From contig CM028890.1 of the NCBI GenBank assembly GCA_016801885.1, positions 10,222,001 through 10,286,000 on the forward strand: a stretch of DNA of 64,000 nucleotides, in the 5' to 3' direction. The notes under the pieces are model-generated. The model was given only the letters and a program-made list of their open reading frames with translations. It was not told where the DNA came from and did not search any database. The position numbers and the translations under genes are program-made. The DNA comes from Toxotes chatareus. Taxonomy: Eukaryota; Chordata; Actinopteri; Toxotidae. This document shows, one piece after another, positions 53,290 to 63,077 of this stretch (its first letter is position 1; each line of letters opens with the position of its first letter).

Positions 53290-53640
53290 ATGGTGCTCTG
53301 GCGGCCGACATCCTCCTCATTGACCCCCGTCTCCCTCTCTGCCTTTTCCGTCTTATGAAAAACGATTCCAGCTCTCTGATTGAATTTTATTCCTTCCTGA
53401 CCTGGTCTATTCTGTGAGGGCGCCATCAATCTTTTGACTAACAGGACGTTTGTTTATTGGGCCTATACTTGGGAAAGTATCTAATGGCTTTTATGAGCCT
53501 GATTGGAGTTGGTGCAATCGGAGAGCTGGGAGAGACAAACAAACAGGGTTTAGTCGTGGCTGCATTGAACAATTCATATATTTTCGTTGTAGTTCATAAA
53601 TATATCGCATGCCAGTTTAGGCCCTATGCAGTATGAAACA
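53290..53640. promoter_or_regulatory. Candidate enhancer downstream of foxc1 with forkhead motifs
   Basis: Non-repetitive, balanced sequence between AT-rich flanks, about 2.2 kb past the foxc1 stop. It contains a strong forkhead site GTTTGTTTATT (53,448-53,458) and a second forkhead-like gacaaacaaacag (53,534-53,546, opposite orientation). Identification as regulatory is by texture and motifs only. Confidence 0.28.
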
Positions 53641-55349
53641 TGCACGCCCTGCAGCAACCCTCAAGATGGTTTGTTTTCATGTGCTGTTTCACTGTTGCCG
53701 TCGCTCTCGTCTTGCTGATCTAAAAACCTGAGGCAACCGAGGAGGATATGAAGAATAAGCCCACCTAACCCAGTTTCCACTGTAGAGACAAGGTTTCAGA
53801 ATCACAGGTAACGTGTTGTTGTTATATGACAGGCTGTTTGATCATGAGTGGGTTCTGACTGAGCGTCTGTCATCGCCTCTGTTTCTCTCAGGGAGCAAGA
53901 ACTTGTGCAAAAAGCATCTAAACTGTCCTTAAAATATCAAAAAAGAGTATAGAGAGAAACTCAAACAGCTCGTTTTGTAATTTAAATGTGCAAATTATGG
54001 ATGTGTACATTTATTAACGGGTATTATTCCCTTTATCCCGTTTATTAACAATTCTTTACTACGTTATAATATTGGAATAAACCGGTCTCTTTATACTAGT
54101 GGTTTGGTAATAACGACTAGTAACCAGTGCCCCATACAATTATTATTATTATTATTATTGCTGCTGTTGTTGTTGTTGACGTTGTTTTTTTTTTTAACCT
54201 GTAGCCATGCACAGTCTATCGATGCAAAAAGTTGCATATATTAACGACATTTAAAATAAATATCTTTCAGCTATTAGTGAGTATCCGAAATCTCTCCAAA
54301 TAAAATAAAAAAATAAAATAAGATAAAATATAATATAATAAATAAAGTAATGAAATAATTTCAAAAAAAATCTGATTTTACATATTTATATTCTATTTAC
54401 ATTGTTTTAAACTATTTCTACGCAATAATACTAAATGAATGCGTATTTTGAGGTAATTAAGGAGTTCTCATTTAATGGGATTAAAAGACTGATTCCCTTT
54501 CACTGTTAAAAGTCTTTATGCCTCCTAGTTTAAAAACAACTGCCAACCAGGATCACAATAAAACCTCAACTTGGCATTTGGAATCTATAAAGCCAATTTA
54601 ATCTCCTCACTCTGGAAATCAAACACCCTGAAGCAGCACGCTGAGTCCAGTACACTAAAACCTGACGGTCGCAGTCGTCCCCAATCCCGTCAGTGTCATG
54701 TCAGACTGGTGAGAATTCGAACATCAAAACTCAAGTGACAACGGGACTGTCTTTGGCATGTGTGGCATGATATTAAGTAAGCACTGGTATGCGCCAGTAA
54801 ACACACAACGCAATCCAAAACAAAGTTGTGCTGTGTGCACGTCTAGGCCTCGAGGTCAACATGCCATCTCATCATCTCTTATAAACGTTTCCAATACGAC
54901 AATGAAAACACCAACTGAATATGAAGTATGAATAAGAAAGTTCAAAAGCCTGGAAATAAACACATCCTTTACATGCGTTTTCTGTCTGGACGTGCGCAGG
55001 ACGACAGATTCTATTTTGCCTTTTCCCCCTGCGTTTTCTAAAGGAATTTCCAATAAGAAGACGAGAAACAAAATCTATTTCCAGGGCCTCGTCATGAGTT
55101 AAAGAAATGAGCAAGGTCTTAATCACTGCAGCAGATGACAGTCCAAACATCTTTTTTTTAAAATAGATGTTTTGATGAACTCACACCATTGAAGAAAAGA
55201 AATCTCAGTTGTTCAGATCAGATTAATAACGAGGCCTATTTACCTTCCAGACAAAAACTAAGACGGGCCAGACTGAGTGTAAAATATCACCAGCCTGTAT
55301 TCAAGTCTGTAAGAAACGAGGCGTAACTTTAACTCACATAAAATGACAA
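53641..55349. other. Sequence beyond the candidate foxc1 poly(A) site
   Basis: AT-rich with compound simple repeats. Part of it could be a longer foxc1 3' UTR if the AATAAA at 55,350 is not used. No coding signal. Confidence 0.45.
54140..54188. repeat. Compound trinucleotide repeat (ATT)n-(TTG)n
   Basis: About seven ATT units pass into gctgctgttgttgttgttg. An AAAAT-type low-complexity stretch follows at about 54,299-54,360. Both lie past the 3' end of foxc1. Confidence 0.9.
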
Positions 55350-55355
55350 TTTATT
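55350..55355 (-). other. Candidate foxc1 poly(A) signal AATAAA
   Basis: A canonical AATAAA hexamer on the minus strand (tttatt on plus) lies about 460 nt past the foxc1 stop codon (TGA at 55,818-55,820). That would give a 3' UTR of roughly 0.5 kb. Longer 3' UTRs are common in this family, and another hexamer lies near 54,040, so use of this one is not certain. Confidence 0.4.
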
Positions 55356-55817
55356 AAACAAACAAACAAAATCCTTCAAAAATACTTTTCAACAAATGAA
55401 GAATCTTTGAAATAGCACGGCGATATACACGTTCCTTTTTTTTTTTTACTTTTATAATGGAACATTTTTAGGACAATTAAGGCAGTTCGATTTAGAAACA
55501 CTTTTTTTTGGTGTTTGGTCCATAATATCCGGCTACAGTTTAGAAATAAATTACTATATGCAATTTACACGTCCATGAAAACTGACATATCTTTAACATA
55601 TCACATAAAGCCACAAAAGCAAAGAGAGACTTACGTGTTATTTGCAGTAACACTGTTCTTTAGACAAACCAAGATCAAGTCTTTTCTGTTTTTTGTTTTC
55701 TGTCTCATATTAGTCCATATGGTGTGGGCGGGTGAGTGGGGGGAAACTTTGAATTTTACTGAAAGAGTTCAAACACCGTGAGGAAATTATCGAGCCTGAT
55801 TTTTTTTTTTCTTTTGG

Positions 55818-57236
55818 TCAGAACTTGCTGCAGTCATATACGAAAGCTCCCGAAGTGCGATAGATGGACTGGCTCGGTGGGAATGACATCTGACAGCTGT
55901 TATTCCCATTCACCGGTGAGTTATTCAAGCCAATTCTTTGGGATTCAAACATCTCTCGGACTGAATGGAAGTTCTGCTGCTGTGCTGGGTAAGCTGCGCC
56001 CAGATGCCCCAGGTCTCCGGCCTGGTTGAGGTACCATGAGGTCAGCCTCCCTTGGTGGGGATGGTGGCCCTCCTGCCCAGAGTTTAGATTACCGTGGGTC
56101 AGAGAGGATGAGGTGGTTGTGACTGAGTAATCTGGCAACGTTTCGTCCACGGTGGTGCTCGGTGCCAAGTGGCTAGATCTGTCCCCGGCGTACAAGCTCA
56201 TGGCTTGCATGTTACAATGATAGGTTGCATTGGAGGTAGTGGAGATGGAGTTTTGGTTACAGGGTGAACTATAGGCAGATGTCTGACTTGGAGAATAGTT
56301 TAAGGACAAAGACGGTGTTATACCTGTCCTGGTGGAGGCGGTGAGGCTGGAGGTGAGCTCTGTGGCCCCTTGTGGAGACCCCCGGAGGGAGGTCATGATG
56401 TTGTCTACGCTGAAGCCCTGCGTCGAGGCCTGGCCGTGGTGCTGGTGGTGATCGGAGCTGTCCATGCCGATGGATCTACTAGAGGGGATGCTGTGAGGGC
56501 TCCCGCTGGACATGCTGCTGCTGTCCGGGCTCTCGATTTTGGGCACGGTGCTCAAAGAAGGTGAGTCGGCCTGCGGTGGCGTGACTGTGCCGTTCTCAGT
56601 CTTAATATCCTGGATCCTCACAGGCTGGGAGCCCTGTACAGGCTGCTCCTGCTCCCGGCCTTGCTGCCTCTGCGGCAGCTCCTTCTGCAGCCGCTCTTCT
56701 TTCTCTTTCAGCGCGTCCTTCTTTTTGAACCGCCGCCTCCTTCTCAAGAAGCTCCCGTTTTCAAACATGTTGTAAGAGTCCGGGTCCAGGGTCCAGTAGC
56801 TGCCTTTACCGGGTTTTTTATCGTCACGGGGCACCTTGACAAAACACTCATTCAGAGACAGATTGTGCCTGATGCTGTTCTGCCAGCCCTGCTTGTTGTC
56901 TCGGTAAAATGGAAACCTTTCCATGATAAATTGGTAAATCCCATTCAGGGTCACCTTCTTGTCAGGCGAGTTTTGGATAGCCATAGTGATGAGCGCGATG
57001 TAGCTATAGGGAGGTTTGACCATATCCTTGGGCTGAGGTTGAGGGGTATAAGGTCCATACGCCCGGGCCATGCTGGCAGGGTATTGGTCATGAGCTGCAT
57101 GAGAGTACATGTTCATAGGTGCTGGCATCCCTGTGTATCCCCCACCGGCAGCGGCCCGGTAGTAGCTCGGGTCGCTACTGATGTACGGCACGACGCCCAG
57201 TGAGTTGGGACTGGAGACGGAGTAGCGAGCCTGCAT
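55818..57236 (-). CDS. foxc1: Forkhead transcription factor FoxC1, complete single-exon gene
   Basis: Encodes a 472-residue nuclear DNA-binding regulator of the FoxC class, which controls neural crest, mesoderm, vascular and anterior eye development. Seen in the sequence: the FoxC N-terminus starting MQARYSVSSPNSLGVVPYIS; a forkhead domain at about residues 72-165 with recognition helix NSIRHNLSLNECF at 120-132; a basic stretch RRRRRFKKK at 165-173 that fits a nuclear localisation signal; a sumoylation-type IKTE at 211-214; an eh1-like Groucho-binding motif FSVDNIM at 275-281; and the invariant C-terminus YDCSKF. The frame is intact and intronless, as in other vertebrate FoxC1 genes. The start is set by the family N-terminus, and the ATG has G at -3. 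It is shorter than the human protein (about 550 residues) because it lacks the long Gly and Ala runs. Length and N-terminus favour the teleost foxc1a copy over foxc1b, but that paralogue call is an inference. Confidence 0.97.
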   Translation of the reverse strand: MQARYSVSSPNSLGVVPYISSDPSYYRAAAGGGYTGMPAPMNMYSHAAHDQYPASMARAYGPYTPQPQPKDMVKPPYSYIALITMAIQNSPDKKVTLNGIYQFIMERFPFYRDNKQGWQNSIRHNLSLNECFVKVPRDDKKPGKGSYWTLDPDSYNMFENGSFLRRRRRFKKKDALKEKEERLQKELPQRQQGREQEQPVQGSQPVRIQDIKTENGTVTPPQADSPSLSTVPKIESPDSSSMSSGSPHSIPSSRSIGMDSSDHHQHHGQASTQGFSVDNIMTSLRGSPQGATELTSSLTASTRTGITPSLSLNYSPSQTSAYSSPCNQNSISTTSNATYHCNMQAMSLYAGDRSSHLAPSTTVDETLPDYSVTTTSSSLTHGNLNSGQEGHHPHQGRLTSWYLNQAGDLGHLGAAYPAQQQNFHSVREMFESQRIGLNNSPVNGNNSCQMSFPPSQSIYRTSGAFVYDCSKF

Positions 57237-57367
57237 GTCTTCACTTTGATCCGGTAAAAAAAAATACTATATATATATATATATATATATAGCTCCAAAA
57301 TAAGCAGACGGAGAGCTCCACTTCTCCCTCCTCTGAAGGCTGGGGCGCTCAAATCACAGTTCCTCAC
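57237..57367 (-). promoter_or_regulatory. foxc1 5' leader with (AT)n tract
   Basis: This is the sequence directly before the foxc1 ATG. It contains an alternating AT tract at about 57,268-57,291, roughly 31 nt before the start codon, followed by an A-rich stretch in mRNA-strand terms (T-rich). An alternating AT run is self-complementary, so the leader RNA could form a hairpin there. No ATG-initiated upstream frame overlapping the start was seen in this stretch. Where transcription begins is not determined. Confidence 0.5.
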
Positions 57368-57559
57368 TGCTCACTCAAAAAAGAAAAATGAGACAAAAGT
57401 CTTAACAAGTGCAGCGTGCTGGATCTCGGCAGTGTTTTAAGCCGTCCCCATCTCCGTGTCTCTATGAAACGCACATTGAAAAAGTTCTGAACCTCGGACA
57501 TCCGTCACCACACAGGACTTTTTGCGCAGTTAAATTCTTTCCTCCTTTTTTTTTCTCTG

Positions 57560-57760
57560 CCCGTGGAGCTCCTCCCCAAAAAGCGCACGGGTCGTCCAAT
57601 AGGAAGTCAGAGAGAGCAGAGAGCTCCCGGCCACACTCATGGCTTTTAGTAAAATGAGAGAAGGTGTCGGTAACTCCCAGCCTCACTCCAGCCAAGACTT
57701 CAGACGTGACAGAGTAACGCACATGTACACAATCAGATCTCGCAGTGCTTATCCCCGCAC
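57560..57760 (-). promoter_or_regulatory. foxc1: Candidate foxc1 proximal promoter with CCAAT motif
   Basis: The stretch is GC- and CpG-richer than the surrounding AT-rich DNA and holds a CCAAT motif at 57,596-57,600, about 360 bp before the ATG, next to GC-rich sequence (aagcgcacgggtcg). No convincing TATA box on the minus strand was seen, so a CpG-type promoter is likely. The limits are approximate, and no transcription start data are available. Confidence 0.4.
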
Positions 57761-58039
57761 ACTTTGTTGCAAAAAAGACATCCTCTATCAGACCTGTAGC
57801 TGTTCTAAGAAAACAGATCAGTTAGATTTCAGATTTAATGGTGTTATATCCTATAAATCCTAGCTTTAAATTCATATCTAATATTTCTCTTAAAAAATCA
57901 CACATTTTACGCAAGGCATGCTGTGAATTTATTGGCTCTCCAGTGGCTGTCCTTAATGAGAAGTGAATTAATTAACCGTCCCCCCTCCTTTTTTTTAATT
58001 TAGAAAAGACAGTAACACCAGTAAACCAAATGGCATCCT

Positions 58040-58380
58040 TAACGTGCAGTTTAACCTCTTTTAAAGTGCATTTTATTAGTTAAAAGACTCATCACCAGCA
58101 GCAGATCACCGGGAGATCAAAGCAGGACACAGTCTCCCATCTTTTGGCAGTGGGCGGTTAAGTGCGATCTCATTACAGCGGGAATTAAAGGCAGTTTGGG
58201 CTGAGAGCGACCAGGGGTGAGAGTTTATTCAAGAAAAAGGATTTAAAGATAAGGAACCAAATGGGACCTGACAATGACACCTCACCTCAGATGAGGGGCT
58301 TTTCATCAAACTGTGAGAATATCTGATGGGATGGGATATTTGAGGCCCATCGAGGATTTATTCTCCCATTAACTGAATAA
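58040..58380. promoter_or_regulatory. Candidate upstream enhancer of foxc1
   Basis: About 0.8-1.1 kb upstream of foxc1 lies a stretch of non-repetitive, balanced-composition sequence between AT-rich flanks. It contains a GATA motif (AGATAAGG, 58,247-58,254), a forkhead-like gtttatt near 58,223, and clustered short motifs such as gacacctcacctc. Texture and position fit a conserved regulatory block. This is inferred, and conservation was not tested. Confidence 0.25.
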
Positions 58381-59592
58381 ACAAAACTGAACATTAAGAA
58401 TATTTTGTTTAGCATTAAAGCATAACTATTCGCGTATATTTTCAGGTATCACGTATACTATTCAAGTATAATTTTTTATTTTCTTCACACATGTAAATCT
58501 TCTATTAAGTATTTAATTTAATTTTCATTCTGAAGATATATTTATATTAGATGTTTTGTAGCAGTGTGCGCATTTTTATTTATTTATTTTTTTTCAAATT
58601 CCAAATAAATTCATCCTAAGGCTGAGTTTTGGGGAGTAAATCAAAAGATTAGAATTTTGACCAAAGATAGAGAAAATGTTCAATAAACCGACCCTGAAGG
58701 TCTTTGTATGGCCTTGCTGTCAAAGGCGACTGTGCATGAAATTGTTAACGGTCATTGTGAGGCACAGTTACAGTCCCAGTATCGCTGTAATCCTCTGCAG
58801 GTCGTCTTAATTAAATGTCCGTGCAGTGGCCTGGTGCTGCGCCGGTTTCTCCTTACATGGACCCGGGCATGAACTTTTTCCACCGCCCTGGGCTGTTTAC
58901 ACAATTCACGACGGGCCTTTTACTTAATACCATGGCCTGCCCACCCAGTCCTCCTTAACTCTTTCTTATTAAAGGCATCCACGACTGAAGCACACCGAAA
59001 AACACCAATAAGTGTCAAAAACAAATCACAAAACAACGGGAGAAACATTTGATGGTCGTTGTCTATGATTATTATTTTATTATTCTTATTTGTGTGTTTC
59101 AACACAGTCAGGGCATTATTCATATTAGAACAAATGTTACATTTTTACAACAATATAGGCACCTGTTTGAAAAATGTTTGCTCTACAATTTAGTTTAATG
59201 CTATTTTAGTTTTTCAATTTGATTTGTTTATTTATTTGGGCTATTAGTGCATTTGTACCTGCATACTGCAGCTGGCCGTTTTACAATTAAGTGTTTCTTT
59301 CTTTAAAACAAAAGCCGAGATCATAATAAATAATAATACATGGGGAGTATGGGAGTATTCATTAATACATGGTCATTTAGCAAGTTTAATCCCAAGTTAT
59401 TTAAAAAAAAAAAAAAACGTAATTATGTAATATAGCGCGATGCATTCTATTTCATTCTATACATTCTATATTGTTATCTCCAAATATTGATGTTGACATA
59501 AAAAACAACGTGATTCAAAATACTCACAATGAACTCACAATGATGTTATTTTAAGAGAGAGAGAGAGAGATTCATCATTACTATGAATTTGG

Positions 59593-59605
59593 CTCCCTCT
59601 AGTGT
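59593..59605 (-). promoter_or_regulatory. CTCF-like motif
   Basis: ctccctctagtgt reads on the minus strand as ACACTAGAGGGAG, a recognised variant of the CTCF core. Same orientation as the neighbouring site about 310 bp away. Motif evidence only. Confidence 0.28.
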
Positions 59606-59904
59606 TCAGAGGTCGTAAACTTCTTTTCTGTAACTTTCAGTTGGAGTTGATTATTCTAAACCTGATGTTTATAATAATCCTCACTTAAGTGCTCAACAAC
59701 CGTTTTATAATAGAATTTTCACGCCAAAATTTCTGGATACAGATGAAAATAATAATAATAACTGATGGCTGTCAAGATTAATAAAAACCGAGATTCATTT
59801 CAGGCGTGTGTACGTTTGTGTGTATGTGAGTGCGGTGATGCCTGGTTGATCAGTTTTACAATTGCCTCCAACAGGCAAAGAGACTGCAGAACATTTTTGA
59901 GACA

Positions 59905-59921
59905 CTGCTGCCACCTCATGG
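59905..59921 (-). promoter_or_regulatory. CTCF-like motif
   Basis: ctgctgccacctcatgg reads on the minus strand as a near match to the CTCF core (ATGAGGTGGCAGCAG). It lies 2.7 kb upstream of the foxc1 start. Motif evidence only. Confidence 0.3.
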
Positions 59922-60099
59922 TCCACTTTAGTACTACAGACAGTGACTGGGCACAGATGTGAGATCATCAGTCATGGAAGACAAGAAGGCACCATCAGAA
60001 AAAGAAAATCAGGACCTTGAACAGCTGGGTTTCAGTCACGTGATCATGATGACGCACGTAGGCGGAGCGATTTCACATGGCGGGCAGGAAGTAAGTTAC

Positions 60100-60304
60100 A
60101 TGTCAAAGCCAATGGAGGAAATATTAGCGGAGAGTCCGTATTGTACGGGTTTAGATCCCGTGTCGAGATGGCGATACACACAATTAATCAAACAATATGT
60201 TGGACGTGACCCGTACCACATGAAGATGAGCGAGTTTTCAGGCTGTTGAGATCACCAATTATCTCGTACTTCAGACCTCTTATTATCGTCCGGTCTTCGC
60301 CAGG
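60100..60304 (+). pseudogene. First exon of YqaJ-associated transposon protein, frameshifted
   Basis: Reading from ATG at 60,100 gives a frame with SPYCTGLDPVSRWRY, then GRDPYHMKMSEF, then a TGA near 60,247. In another frame directly after this, the sequence reads EITNYLVLQTSYY and runs to a donor-like site, cagg|gtgagt, at 60,304/60,305. In fish YqaJ-associated proteins a DPY...SEF-like segment is followed by a D/EI-NYLV--TSYYT segment, so the two pieces belong together and are split by a small indel near 60,240. No downstream exon follows inside the element. The YqaJ nuclease domain itself is absent, so this fragment cannot supply the activity. The match comes from family-pattern memory, not a search. 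Confidence 0.5.
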
Positions 60305-60556
60305 GTGAGTGTTTATTCTTATACTGGTTATGTACAGCAAGCAGCTAGCAATAGCGGCTATAATGTCAACAAACACATAGCGTTTGGACTACTGAGTCAA
60401 CGTCCCCTAAAACGCCAGGGCAGCTTAAAAAGTCCCAATGAAGTCCATTTAAGACTACCGGCAACTTAATAATTATAACTATGTAAATGAGCATTAAGCA
60501 ACAACCTAATGATATAAACACAGCCACAAAAAAAACAAGTTAGCTAGCTAACATAC

Positions 60557-60773
60557 CTTTGACGAAGTGGTCACCGTAGACAGGGACATTAGCAGACTGC
60601 TCCTCCCAACCGCAGACGTAGGTTTAAGATCCACCTTTAAGGGCGTTGTTCTGTAAGTTTTTTTTATATTTCTCACCGTTGTGGGTGATTACTTTTGCTA
60701 CCCTATAATAGTTATTTTCCTTTTCTCTATTGGAACGATTTGAGCACCGGTAAACTACACAAAACATAGGCAT
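60557..60773 (-). pseudogene. First exon of THAP-type zinc-finger (transposase) gene, with in-frame stop
   Basis: From ATG at 60,773 the minus strand reads MPMFCVVYRCSNRSNREK. This matches the start of THAP domains in fish transposases, with the first zinc pair spaced C-x4-C (residues 5 and 10). A TAA at codon 50 interrupts the frame. Past it the same frame continues TYVCGWEE... to VYGDHFVK, where THAP domains have C-x2-H before F. Here the expected Cys is Tyr, which would break the second zinc pair. The exon ends at a donor-like site (caaag|gtatgt) after 60,557. It is a dead exon of a transposon gene and not a host gene. A domesticated gene is unlikely given the stop. Confidence 0.5.
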
Positions 60774-63059
60774 TTTTCCACACGGTAGATTCTCAGTGTG
60801 TCAGTCAGCTAACGGCTGAAACACTTCCTTCCCCCATTTGAATTTGGCGCCCTCGCGCCGCTGTGTCGTGACGTCATGTGAAACCCACCTATACCTATGC
60901 GCTTCTCACAAGGTTACAGTCTTATAGGTGAACGGTGTGGGCCATACACTGGTACACGCGTTTAGTTTACATGAACATCTTTTCATTTTAAATGTTTTTT
61001 TTCCCCTGTGGTCTAATTTCACAGAAGAATTTGTAAATATTTGTTGGCCATCTAACTGAGGATCCACTTTGGTGTTATATACAGTATTTTATGGGCCATT
61101 AACAAGACACAGAAGACGCAACACTTCTGCTGCCAACACTAATCTTCTGTAAATGTACCAAACCTGGCATCCATGGAAAAGTGCAGGATAAAGGGCTTTG
61201 CCTTTGAGTTCAGAAGGTTACAATGCATAAACATTATTTTTTAGTAAACTAATTGAACTTTACCAAAAGATATGCTACAGGCTAATTTCCATAATAAAGT
61301 AAAAATACAAATTTGAATCTTTGGTATAAACAGTACCACTGTAACCTTTCACTCTACCAAATAAAATATTCTGATTGTTAATTTCTTCTAAAATCTTGGC
61401 ACTGGTATGACCTGGAATTAATGACCATCATGATATTTGCAGATTCTTATGTTTCAAGCCCTTACATTTTTTTCCCTGTATTGGCACATGTTCTAATTTA
61501 TTTAATATTCCGATAAAATAACTATATTCAAGGTTTACAAAACTACTGCACCAGTGCTGTAAATACTGCACCTGAATGTAAAGATGTGATTTTCAGGCAG
61601 GACCCACTGGAAATTCTGGGCCAGGAAGAAAAACCTTAACAACATCTCTGACAGATAAAGTTTATAACAACTGACAGGTTCAGTAGCTCACAGCTTGTAC
61701 CCATCCCTCTCTGGGTCCTTTGTATCATTGTTGTCAGTGACATGTTGAATTAAATTGTTGATTTGTGTTCAGCCTGCTATGTGTTGTATACCCTGTGAGC
61801 AATTTACATTGGGCAGTTTCTTTCATCATCATTCTTGTATCACCCGTCCCTCCTCTTGGTCATGTAGGGCAGCCAGACAGAAACAATGATGTTGACAGCA
61901 ATCGTGCTGGAAACCAGTCACAGCGATGACTCCGCAGAACACTGATGATAAATGTTGTTGCTGATTGGTAACGTCATTGTGTATTTAAATTTATATATTT
62001 CTCTGTTAGTGTAAAAGCAGGCTATTCCTCCAATATAACTTTTAAGTCATCTGGCAAATGTTTTGCACTTTGCTTTATATATCTACTCATGTTAAAGACT
62101 GTAAAGGATTATTATATTTTAGGAGATGTACACTGGAAACCGCCATAGTCAAGTTCTTAATATGATACTATGTGTATCATATATGTACATATATGTGCAT
62201 ATATGTTATATATTTCCTTTTTAAACATTAATTAGATTAAGTGCTTGAAATAAAACTGATATAACCCAAATTTCTGACTTAACATTTGTTAATTTGAGTA
62301 CATATTTAAAATTTTTCAAGGTCCAGACACCCCGCTTTATCTTTTGATAACTCACTGAAGAGATGTTGCTGTTGTGCAATTTCTTAAAAGGAAGAAAAAA
62401 TGACTCAAGTGAACTATCCAGCACCTTTTTTTTTTTTTTTTTTTGAAATTTGAAATTGATGCTTGCCATCTGACTTCCAGATTAATATTAGTTTAACCTA
62501 TAGCATCAAAGTCAGAGTGCATCATGGTTAAGTGTGTTAAACACTGCTATTTTGCCAAATTGTTATGGGACTACTGTGTATATTTCATATATATACACTG
62601 GATCACAGACAGACTAAAATGTAATAATAATCCTCTTCAGCACCAGGAACAGTAGACATAAACAAATTCTTGAAATAAAACAGCCCTCGCTCTTGAAAGC
62701 TTGTTTTGGAAAATTACACTGATGGTTGGAGTCAAATGATGGACATCAGTTCCAAATATCTGTTACCAATGTTAATAAATATACTTCACTACAACATTGT
62801 GCCAGTTTCTACACTTGACCTGTCAGACCTGGATTCTGGATTAATAGCTCAATAGGCACAAACGATAGACAGTAGGAGCCCATATCAGAGGGACAGATTG
62901 TGTATCACTAGGGTAAAACTATGAGTTTTATCTCTATTCCGTATATAAATTTGATTGAATGGCCAAATGGCTGTTCTGCGTAACATTTCAATTTCTTTAG
63001 CAAAATGAGACCAAGCACGCGCTACTTTATGTTTTAGTTTTAGCCCTTGACCTTTCAGT

Positions 63060-63077
63060 CACCACTAGGTGGCGGTA
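63060..63077 (+). promoter_or_regulatory. CTCF-like motif
   Basis: The string caccactaggtggcggt matches the CTCF core (CCA-yAG-kGGC) in forward orientation. A single motif match has a high false-positive rate, and no occupancy evidence exists. Confidence 0.35.

Larger units (their letters stand above)
57864..60026. other. Upstream foxc1 flank, no gene seen
   Basis: Apart from the candidate enhancer and CTCF-like motifs listed separately, this stretch is AT-rich. It includes a poly(A) run near 59,403, a short repeated cattctat motif near 59,442-59,470, and a short (GA)n tract near 59,555-59,571. No coding signal was found on either strand. Confidence 0.6.
60027..60886. mobile_element. Internally deleted two-gene DNA transposon (ISL2EU-like, THAP + YqaJ type)
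   Basis: The block begins gggtttca (60,027) and ends tgaaaccc (60,886), an inverted terminal match of 8-9 bp. Just inside the left end a plus-strand exon resembles the N-terminal part of fish YqaJ-associated transposon proteins. Just inside the right end a minus-strand exon resembles a THAP zinc finger. The exons point towards each other, and each ends at a splice-donor-like site. About 250 bp of non-coding sequence separates them, so the rest of both genes is missing. Paired THAP transposase and YqaJ genes are known from ISL2EU-type elements, and family placement rests on recall of those protein patterns. No target-site duplication was visible, so the exact ends may be off by a few bases. 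The ends are CpG-rich, unlike the surrounding DNA. Confidence 0.6.

Noticed and set aside
56661..57203. 180-codon open frame on the plus strand opposite foxc1
   Set aside because: It lies antisense to the forkhead domain. Its content mirrors the GC-rich foxc1 codons and has no recognisable protein features.
57113..57367. Frame overlapping the foxc1 start, possible upstream ORF
   Set aside because: It begins with GTG and not ATG, and has no internal ATG, so it is not a credible regulatory uORF.
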